Below are positions 57,325 through 64,000 of a stretch of 64,000 bases of DNA, piece by piece. Numbering within the stretch: the first letter of the stretch is position 1; each line of letters begins with the position of its first letter. This DNA comes from Rosistilla ulvae. GTDB lineage: Bacteria; Planctomycetota; Planctomycetia; Pirellulales; Pirellulaceae. The stretch is taken from assembly GCF_007741475.1 (NCBI RefSeq), contig NZ_CP036261.1, positions 6,697,798 through 6,761,797 of the forward strand, read 5' to 3'. The position numbers and the translations under genes are program-made. Under the pieces are notes generated by a model. It was not told the DNA's origin. It searched no databases and was given only the letters and a program-made list of their open reading frames with translations.

Positions 57325-60300
57325 CTAGTCACTCAGGCGGAAATCACCCAGTAATTGGTCGATAGCAGCATCAAAAGTCTCCGCAGCCTCCTGATCTCGA
57401 TCCTCCGAACTCGACGCGGCAATCGCATCGAGCACCAAATCCATCTGGTCATTGTGCAAACCATCGACGACGTCGGCATGGTCGATGACCGCGGTCGGAG
57501 CCGAACTTTCGATCGATCCGCTCGCTGCCGGTTCTTCCTCCGTCGCTGGCTTAGGACTCACCAATTGCGGAACATTCACCGCACCGCGGCCGGCCACAAC
57601 CGAACTGGTTGCCAGGCTGATCGCGTCGCTCGCCTCTCCCGATGCCTGCGGAGTGTTCGACTGCCGGTTCAACGCGTTGATTACTTGCAACGCATCGATG
57701 GCGGTCACATAGGCATCTCCCGAGACGTCGTAGAATGGCGGTGGGCTGTCCAAATCGAGAACCGAAATCGAGGTTGTCGATTTGCGATTCAACAGATTGA
57801 TAATCAACAGGGCATCGATCGGCGAGACCGTGCCATCGGCGTTGACGTCCAACGAGTTGTTCGCATTCTGGTGAGACAGCAACGGGCCACCGATTGTCAA
57901 AAAGACCGTCGCGGTGCTGCTGCGACCGGTGGAATCGGTGATCGTGTACTGGAACGAATCGACAGTCCCGGCGGCACCGGCGGTATTCCTGTAGACGAAG
58001 GTTCCAGTTAGCTGATCGACCTCAACCGTTCCGGTGTTGTTCAACGGTTGCGTGTACGACGTGATGCTGAACGAATCGCCATCGCCATCGCTGTCGTTGG
58101 CCAACAATCCCTTGGCGGGATCGCTGACTCGATAGATGCCCCCCTGCAAAACCTCTGCAGGATTGGCCGCACTCGGATAAGCATCGTTGGTCGACGTCGG
58201 GACATCTTCGACCGCGTTGACCGTCACGTCAAACTGTTCGGTGACGATAAACCCAGACCCATCGCCAACTTCGACCGTGATCGTCGCTACGCCGCTGGCA
58301 TTGGGGACCAGAGTGAATTCCAGCGAATCGGTCGCGGGGTTGTAAACCGCGGTCACAATACCTGCATTGCTGCTGGTCACGTTGTAATTCAACGTATCGC
58401 CATCGGGATCGCTGAAGATGTTTGCCATGTCGATCGGTGTGATCGTTGCATCTTCGGGGACCACCAAATCATCCAGCGTGCCGATCACTTGCGGTGGATC
58501 GTTCTCCGCGGAAACCTTGACCGTGATCGTCAGTCGATCCGAAATCAAACCTGTCGAATCGGTCGCCCGGACGATCACATGTGCTTTGCCCGAGTCGTTG
58601 GGCTGTGGAGTGATGGTCAACAATGGGCCGGTTACGTTGGCGTTTACTTGAGCGCCATTGTCCCCCGCTTCGGCAATCGGTTTGACCTCTTCGACCTCGT
58701 AGGTCAAGAAATCGCCGTAGGGAAGATCGGGATCGGTGAACAGCGTATCGAGATCGACGAATCCAGCCGGACCGTCTTCGATCAACAACACGTTGGGTGG
58801 TGTCGTCGATACAGGTCGTGGAGCATTATTGACACCGGAGACCGTGATCGTCACGTCGGCCGTGTTCGTGCTGCCATCGGCATCGCGAACCGTATACGTG
58901 AACTGATCCGTTCCCGCATAGAAGGTTGGTGGCGTGTAAACGAATTGCCCATCGGCAAAGATCACCACGCTACCTCCCGCAGTGGTCGCATCAGTCCCTG
59001 TGTTGGTAACGACCAGGAGATTGGAATCCCCATCGGGATCGGTTGCCCCGGTCAACAAGCCTTGGGTCAAGGTCGAACTAGCATCCGAATCGAATGCCAC
59101 ATCTTCGGCCGTGGTCACCGAGTGGTTTCGCAGGACGGGTGGATCATTGGCTTCACCTACGTTAACCGTCACCGTCACATCGACACCCTGCACCGGCACG
59201 CCATTGTCGACCACGCGGTAGACAAATACATCGTCACCGCTGAAGTCGGCAAGCGGCGTGTAGATCAGGTCGGTTCCTTGAATGCGAACCGTACCACCTT
59301 GGGAAGTCGCGCCACCGGCGGTCAATTCGATGCCCAACGTTTGATCGGCTTCATTTGCCGGACCAGGCAACCAATCATCGCTCGTGGATGTCGTGGTGCT
59401 GCCTAACAAATCGTCGATCGAAACCGTCAACGCAAAGTCTTCGCTGGTCGACAATTCCAGATCCGTCAATCCACCGCGTGGAGCATCGTTGTCACTGAGA
59501 ACGTTGATCACAACTTCGACCGGTGCCGAGACCAGCAGTGCGCCGGTGGCATCGAACAAGGTTTGATCGAAGGCTCGATAGGTGAACGTCTCGGTGCCAA
59601 AGAAATCAGCGTTCGGGGTGTATTTGAAACTCCCATCGGCTGCCAATTCCAGCGTTCCGTTAGCCAGTGTTCGCGTCCCGACATCTTCTGCGTAAACGCT
59701 AAGCGTCGTGCCGGGTCGGGCCACGTCGTTCGCCAATACACCTTGGCCTGCACTCAAGTTCAATTCGCCGTCTTCAAAGACGCTGAACAGCCCTGCGGAA
59801 TCGGCGTTGGCCGTGACTTGGCCACGCACGATTCGAACCTCGTAATCTTCCACTTCGCCATCCAGCGCCAAGCCGGTCGGCCCGGAAACGCCATCGGTGC
59901 TCAGCCGGAAGCGAGCCATCGTCGTCACCCCTTCGGGCGTATTCAAAATCGCAGTCGTCGCGGGAACCGTAATCTGGAACGATGTCTGCCCCGAGATCGC
60001 GACGTGTTCGAAAATCCGTTCGCCTGGATCGTCCCAGTCGCCATCGCGGTTGAAATCGATCCATCCGTCCAGCAGGCCTTCGCCGGTCACGTCGACCGTC
60101 AAAACGGTCGACTGACCAACTTGCAGCACAGTGGTCGGCAATTCGGCCGAACCAAACGTGATGCCATCTTCATCATCGGCAATCAAGGTCAACTGAGCAC
60201 CGGAGAGGGTTCGCCCCGCCAACTGCAGCCCGCTGCGACGAATCGCATCGACCAAATTGGCCGCCAGGGCAGCCGGGGTTGTCGGCTCGCCAAAGTCACC

Positions 60301-63300
60301 ATCGGGGTCAAACGCGAGCCGGATGTGGTCTTCATCGAACATGCCATCGGAATCGACTTCGAAAGTGATTCGTTCCAAGCCATTGTCGATGATCAACAGA
60401 CGTCCTTCGAAGGAGGCCGGAATGGTCGCCGTGGAGGAATTGACAGTAATTGTCGGTCCAGCTGGATTGTCCGACGTGATCGTGAACAACACCGGTTCGG
60501 TCGGATGGTCCGCATCGTCGGTTAAGACGATCAACGAACGGTCGTCGCCATCGGCGGCCCGTTGCGGCTGGCCATCGGGATCCGCATCGATCAAATTACC
60601 CAAACGCGGGCCGTCTTCGACCAACAAATGCCGTGCGCCGTCGTTCTCACGCGAGGTGGGATAACGTCCTGGGACATCTTCGACCGGATCGGGGGCGTCG
60701 CCATAATCGAACTGCGCCCCATCCAACAGGATCGTAAACGTGACCGTGTCGTCCAACTGATTGCTTTTCAGCGGATTACCTACGTTATCGGCAACCGCTC
60801 GCAAGAAGTAGTTGTCGATGGTGGAATCGACTGTCGTCGCACCGTCCAAGAAGATCGTGTTGTCACCACGCACGCTGGCCGTCAACGATGGCACACCCGA
60901 ACCGTTGACCGCAGCGATGATCGCATCGCGAACTTCGATATCGGTTACCGTTCCGGAGCGGATGATGCCGATCGGAACAGCGCCACCGGGGGTACCACTA
61001 ACTTCGACCGAATTGGTGTTCGCCACGTCGATCGTGGTTTGCGAGGTCGCACCGTTCAACGTGATCTGGCTACCCACAACGCTCGTGGCAATCCCCAGAA
61101 TCGAATTCTGAATCGCCGCAGCCAAACTGATCGCCACGTCGTCGGACGTTCCGGTCGAACTGAAGACCACCGCTTGGTTGCCCGCGCCAACACCGCCGCC
61201 ACCGACGCTGCGTTCGAATTCGAACGTGACCGATTGAACTCCGTTGGAGATCGTCACAAATTCGCCATCGCTGACCGTGCCGCGACGACTGGTCAGCGGA
61301 GTGCCGCTTGGGATCGTCACTTGTGATTCGTCGATGCCGTCGAGTTCGACGGCGCCGCCGACACTGGTCCGCGACGTAATCCCCAACCCCGAACCAGCGA
61401 TCGCGGCTTGAATGCTAGCCGCAATCTGCGACGCCGAGTCGGACAAGCTGTATTGAATGCCAACGTTATTCGCGTTGTTCAATCGCGAAGGAACATTTAG
61501 ATCGAATTCGAAGACAACCGTTTGACCGTTGTTTGTGATCGCAAAGGTCGTTCCATCGGGAATCGAAACGCCGCCCGCAGGCTGAACGCTTAACAACAAT
61601 GGACCGGCAATCGTCAACGTCGAATTCGTCGTGACGCCTGGTGTGCCGGAAGCCTGCAGCGGCGAACCGTCGATGATATCCATCACCAAACCGGTTTGCC
61701 CACCGATCGAAATCAGACCGCCATCGACCGCGGTGGGATTCAAACCAAACACGGTCTGCGCGGTGATCGCGTCGACAGTATCCTGCGCGATAAGTTCATT
61801 CGAATCGGTCAATGCCACGGGGATCAAGACCACCGAAGAATCGGTGATACCATCGGCATTGGCGTCGACATCGATCGTCACATCGGCCAACGGGCCGGCT
61901 GCCAAATTCGGCAGGTTCGTGCTTGGATCCAACGGGTAGGTCAAGACGCGATCGGTTTCGATTTCGATTGCGATCGGCACGCGATTGCTGACCCCATCGC
62001 CGCCAATCGCACCGGTGTCATCGGCATAGATCAACGTCCGGACATCTTCCAATCCATCGCCGTTGAGATCGCGTGGGAACCGCACATCCAAGATGCCATC
62101 GCCATCGAAATCGGCTTCGTAGGCAACCGCCGAACGAGCGGGATAGAACATCGGTCGATCGACATCGCCATCACCGTCGGCATCGAACGCGATCGTCAAC
62201 GCCGCATAAGGGATTCCACCAGGACCCGGCAAAACAATCTGCAGCGACTCGTTCACACCGTCGCCATCGGCATCGGCGAACTGGCGAACGTCTTCAAATC
62301 CGTTCTGATCAAAGTCGGCAGGGAACCGCAGGTCCAGTTCCAAATCGTTGTCGAAATCAGCCTCGTATGCCGTTGTCATCAACGCAGGCATAATGATCTG
62401 AGCGTCCAACACGCCATCCATATTCACGTCTAAGGTGAAGATGAAATCGGGAATCACATTGCCCAACGCATCCTGTTGGACGACGCCATCGGCTTCGATC
62501 AGAACCCGTTCGAAGACCCCATCGGAATTGCTGTCGACCAACGTCGCCACATCGGCGACGCCATCGCCATTGAGGTCCCGTGGAATCGAGAGATCGATGC
62601 TACTATTTCCATCAAGATCGTAGACGGCGTTGGCGTCAGCCACGATCACGCTGGTGGTTGGCAGGTATTGGAATTCAACCTTGGTTCCGCCTTCGCTCGG
62701 ATCACCATTGCTCAACGAGAACCCGTCGCCATCCTGCAGCGGTCGAGCGTAACCAACCGCGCCAACACCACTGCCGGTGGTCGTCACGCTGGCACCTTCG
62801 CTGAGGCCCAGGAACACGATCCTGTCGGTGACGACTTCCGGCTGAGCCGCCAGATCCGAGACGCCGATCGCATCGGCAATCGCATCGGCCAATTCGCGGT
62901 TGGAGCTCAACGTCGAGATATCGATCGATACGTTTCCGGCGGTTGTTATCCCATCGGAATCCATTTCGAAGGTAACGCTCAACCCACCATCGTTGATCGT
63001 GAACGTCTGTCCGTCGGCGACGCCGCCGACGCCAAAGCCCAATTCGGAGATCGCCAATGCAAGGCTGCCAACCGGCTGGCCGATCGTGCTGAAACCGGTG
63101 TCGACAACCGTTCCCGATTCGGCCGCCAGGAACAGCGTCCCCGGATCGATCGTGGGGTCGGACAAACTTGTTTCCACAGCGGCAACCGAGAACAAACGGC
63201 TCCGCAACGCAGCGGTCACACCATTGGCAATCTGTTGTTGATTGGTGGTGTTGGCAAATGTCATCGCCAAATTGCCGTCGGCCACCGAACCATCGGTATC

Positions 63301-64000
63301 GACCTCGAACACAAAGCTTTCGACCCCGGAGATGATTCGCAACAGGTCGCCATCGAATACCGCCCCGTTGACCGGAACTTGCAACTGCAGGTCGCCATCG
63401 ACCAACTCGCTACTGATTCGGGCAACCGGCAACGACGCAACCGTTGCGGTGCGTGCGGGCTTCGGCACCAACGTCAGCAGACCATCGACCGGCGCGGCGG
63501 CCGTCTCGAATGGGAACTGGTTGCTCATCACCAGATTGATACCAGTCCGGATATCTTCCGCAACCGATTGGGCGTTGGCGGCATTGCGAATCGGGATCTG
63601 GAAATTATTGCTGTCGACAGCCGCTGTTCCTGTGAAATCGAGTTCAAAGGTAAACGTCTGGGTTCCCGAGGTGATCTGGATCAGATCGCCATCGACAACC
63701 TGTCGGATCGGATCGACTTGGATCTGAGAATTGACAGCCGAATTGTTGACCTGCAAAGCGGGTACGGACGGTTCAAATGTGACCGATACCGTTTCGCCCT
63801 GCTTCGGGGTCAACAGGATCAATCCATTGCCGACATTCGCCACCGCATCGACGGGGAATCGCGTCCGTTCCACCAAGATTTCGTTCAGCGAATTCACGAT
63901 ATCCGCTTGCGTGTCGGTCAACGTAAACGGAACGGGAATGTTTCCAGCCAGCGTCGTGCCGTCGCGATCGAACTCGAAGGTCGTGATCGTCAACCCATCG
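57325..64000 (-). CDS. Giant multidomain secreted protein with dockerin, C-terminal part (2224 codons visible)
   Basis: The frame is still open at the right edge, so the N-terminus lies outside and no start is assigned. Visible order: four to five FEFD modules (64000-62700); a triple unit of DxDxDGxxD calcium-loop repeats (62628-61812); three or so more FEFD modules (61780-60870); a GEVEDY domain beginning FDYGDAPDPVEDVPGRYPTS and ending LDGEVEDYEVRI; tandem-95/cadherin-like repeats with FTYRAFD, FVYRVVD and FTYTVRD strands (59815-57890); a dockerin with DVNADGTVSPIDALLIINLL and DVSGDAYVTAIDALQVINAL; and a tail ending AAIDQLLGDFRLSD. No zincin or beta-helix lies in the visible part. It shares the C-terminal half of the architecture of its two neighbours and is probably a third member of the same surface-protein cluster. 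The next giant's start codon lies 128 bp downstream. Confidence 0.88.
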   Translation of the reverse strand, partial: DGLTITTFEFDRDGTTLAGNIPVPFTLTDTQADIVNSLNEILVERTRFPVDAVANVGNGLILLTPKQGETVSVTFEPSVPALQVNNSAVNSQIQVDPIRQVVDGDLIQITSGTQTFTFELDFTGTAAVDSNNFQIPIRNAANAQSVAEDIRTGINLVMSNQFPFETAAAPVDGLLTLVPKPARTATVASLPVARISSELVDGDLQLQVPVNGAVFDGDLLRIISGVESFVFEVDTDGSVADGNLAMTFANTTNQQQIANGVTAALRSRLFSVAAVETSLSDPTIDPGTLFLAAESGTVVDTGFSTIGQPVGSLALAISELGFGVGGVADGQTFTINDGGLSVTFEMDSDGITTAGNVSIDISTLSSNRELADAIADAIGVSDLAAQPEVVTDRIVFLGLSEGASVTTTGSGVGAVGYARPLQDGDGFSLSNGDPSEGGTKVEFQYLPTTSVIVADANAVYDLDGNSSIDLSIPRDLNGDGVADVATLVDSNSDGVFERVLIEADGVVQQDALGNVIPDFIFTLDVNMDGVLDAQIIMPALMTTAYEADFDNDLELDLRFPADFDQNGFEDVRQFADADGDGVNESLQIVLPGPGGIPYAALTIAFDADGDGDVDRPMFYPARSAVAYEADFDGDGILDVRFPRDLNGDGLEDVRTLIYADDTGAIGGDGVSNRVPIAIEIETDRVLTYPLDPSTNLPNLAAGPLADVTIDVDANADGITDSSVVLIPVALTDSNELIAQDTVDAITAQTVFGLNPTAVDGGLISIGGQTGLVMDIIDGSPLQASGTPGVTTNSTLTIAGPLLLSVQPAGGVSIPDGTTFAITNNGQTVVFEFDLNVPSRLNNANNVGIQYSLSDSASQIAASIQAAIAGSGLGITSRTSVGGAVELDGIDESQVTIPSGTPLTSRRGTVSDGEFVTISNGVQSVTFEFERSVGGGGVGAGNQAVVFSSTGTSDDVAISLAAAIQNSILGIATSVVGSQITLNGATSQTTIDVANTNSVEVSGTPGGAVPIGIIRSGTVTDIEVRDAIIAAVNGSGVPSLTASVRGDNTIFLDGATTVDSTIDNYFLRAVADNVGNPLKSNQLDDTVTFTILLDGAQFDYGDAPDPVEDVPGRYPTSRENDGARHLLVEDGPRLGNLIDADPDGQPQRAADGDDRSLIVLTDDADHPTEPVLFTITSDNPAGPTITVNSSTATIPASFEGRLLIIDNGLERITFEVDSDGMFDEDHIRLAFDPDGDFGEPTTPAALAANLVDAIRRSGLQLAGRTLSGAQLTLIADDEDGITFGSAELPTTVLQVGQSTVLTVDVTGEGLLDGWIDFNRDGDWDDPGERIFEHVAISGQTSFQITVPATTAILNTPEGVTTMARFRLSTDGVSGPTGLALDGEVEDYEVRIVRGQVTANADSAGLFSVFEDGELNLSAGQGVLANDVARPGTTLSVYAEDVGTRTLANGTLELAADGSFKYTPNADFFGTETFTYRAFDQTLFDATGALLVSAPVEVVINVLSDNDAPRGGLTDLELSTSEDFALTVSIDDLLGSTTTSTSDDWLPGPANEADQTLGIELTAGGATSQGGTVRIQGTDLIYTPLADFSGDDVFVYRVVDNGVPVQGVDVTVTVNVGEANDPPVLRNHSVTTAEDVAFDSDASSTLTQGLLTGATDPDGDSNLLVVTNTGTDATTAGGSVVIFADGQFVYTPPTFYAGTDQFTYTVRDADGSTNTADVTITVSGVNNAPRPVSTTPPNVLLIEDGPAGFVDLDTLFTDPDLPYGDFLTYEVEEVKPIAEAGDNGAQVNANVTGPLLTITPQPNDSGKAHVIVRATDSTGLISDRLTITVKVSAENDPPQVIGTLDDLVVPEDATITPIDMANIFSDPDGDTLNYNVTSSNAGIVTAVYNPATDSLEFTLVPNASGVATITVEVGDGSGFIVTEQFDVTVNAVEDVPTSTNDAYPSAANPAEVLQGGIYRVSDPAKGLLANDSDGDGDSFSITSYTQPLNNTGTVEVDQLTGTFVYRNTAGAAGTVDSFQYTITDSTGRSSTATVFLTIGGPLLSHQNANNSLDVNADGTVSPIDALLIINLLNRKSTTSISVLDLDSPPPFYDVSGDAYVTAIDALQVINALNRQSNTPQASGEASDAISLATSSVVAGRGAVNVPQLVSPKPATEEEPAASGSIESSAPTAVIDHADVVDGLHNDQMDLVLDAIAASSSEDRDQEAAETFDAAIDQLLGDFRLSD
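57650..57876 (-). other. Dockerin type I domain of the partial giant
   Basis: The calcium loops DVNADGTVSPID and DVSGDAYVTAID are each followed by an ALLIINLLNR/ALQVINALNR helix. The second loop has Ser and Ala at positions normally polar or Gly, so calcium binding there may be weaker. Confidence 0.9.
57890..59815 (-). repeat. Tandem-95/cadherin-like repeats (partial giant)
   Basis: Five or so units are linked by DNDAP, NDPP, VNNAP and ENDPP segments, with TSEDFAL, TAEDVAF and VPEDATI first strands. Confidence 0.85.
59830..60730 (-). other. GEVEDY domain with an inserted FEFD-like module (partial giant)
   Basis: FDYGDAPDPVEDVPGRYPTS, GARHLLVEDGPRLG and LLDGWIDFNRDGDWDDPGE to GEVEDYEV form the domain. 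Between them a segment ERITFEVDSDG...LAANLVDAIRRSGLQ looks like an inserted FEFD module. Confidence 0.8.
60870..61780 (-). repeat. FEFD modules, C-terminal group (partial giant)
   Basis: Two full copies (DGTTFAITNNGQTVVFEFD and DGEFVTISNGVQSVTFEFE, each followed by a SASQIAASIQAAI-type helix and a VELDG/ITLNGA strand) and partial copies flank them. Confidence 0.75.
61812..62628 (-). repeat. Triple unit of calcium-loop repeats (partial giant)
   Basis: Three tandem units of about 86, 82 and 105 residues begin AVYDLDGNSSID, AYEADFDNDLELD and AYEADFDGDGILD. They share a (L/V)xxPxDxxxxGxxDV continuation. Ten to eleven DxDxDGxxD-type loops are present in total. The loops resemble thrombospondin type 3 or dockerin calcium loops. 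Confidence 0.8.
62700..64000 (-). repeat. FEFD modules, N-terminal visible group (partial giant)
   Basis: Successive copies carry TTFEFDRDG, QTFTFELDFTG, ESFVFEVDTDG and LSVTFEMDSDG, each preceded by a DGDxxxIxxG turn and followed after 15-20 residues by an amphipathic helix such as NQQQIANGVTAAL. Confidence 0.8.

Noticed and set aside
61812-62628. RTX toxin-type calcium repeats and type I secretion
   Set aside because: The loops are DxDxDGxxD, not GGxGxDxxx nonapeptides, and no type I secretion genes are nearby.
11289-64000. Cellulosome-type scaffold system
   Set aside because: Dockerins are present, but there is no cohesin, carbohydrate-binding module or glycoside hydrolase in the window; orphan dockerins are common in planctomycetes.

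Overview
The window looks like a chromosome fragment of a planctomycete, most likely Pirellulaceae (Rhodopirellula/Rosistilla-like; the genus is a guess). The reasons are moderately high GC with very frequent GATCG, several genes of families common in planctomycetes, and above all two complete and one partial giant secreted proteins. Both complete giants carry an N-terminal LEPR-xLL-type motif, and all three end in a type I dockerin. About 83% of the window (11289-64000) is these three genes, all on the minus strand. No tRNA, rRNA, CRISPR array, insertion sequence or phage gene was seen.

Left part (1-11053), ordinary gene density. The C-terminus of an AI-2E/PerM-family membrane protein (+) enters from the left edge. 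Next, all on the minus strand, are a secreted alpha/beta hydrolase (DUF900-like), a small lipoprotein built from 11-residue repeats, and a compact four-gene amidoligase-type operon read from 6964 to 2723: C39-like cysteine peptidase, RimK-like ATP-grasp ligase, GCS2 carboxylate-amine ligase and N-formylglutamate-amidohydrolase-like enzyme. These four suggest a pathway that makes or trims a glutamyl-type amide or peptide; the product is unknown. Then come a membrane-anchored HMA protein with an unusual CxxxC metal site (+), an esterase-like secreted hydrolase (-), an intergenic stretch with a REP-like inverted repeat and a 14-bp palindrome, a DUF4261-like cytosolic protein (+) and a DUF4105-like lipoprotein (+).

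Right part (11289-64000), three tandem giant genes on the minus strand. In transcription order they are a partial gene entering from the right edge (C-terminal 2224 codons visible), a 6662-residue protein and an 8512-residue protein. The two complete proteins are ancient paralogues with the same domain order: basic N-terminus with LEPR/LEAR motif, zincin-like domain 1, Ig-like segment, zincin-like domain 2, PPC-like beta domains, parallel beta-helix, propeller-like region, 'FEFD' modules, GEVEDY domain, tandem-95/cadherin-like repeats, dockerin and a short acidic tail. The 8512-residue protein keeps both HExxHxxGxxH zinc sites. The 6662-residue protein has lost both. The partial third protein shares the FEFD, GEVEDY, tandem-95, dockerin and tail parts and adds a triple unit of calcium-loop repeats. 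They are probably huge cell-surface or extracellular matrix/adhesion proteins. A hairpin with a T-rich tail follows each stop codon, so the three genes are probably at least partly separate transcription units.
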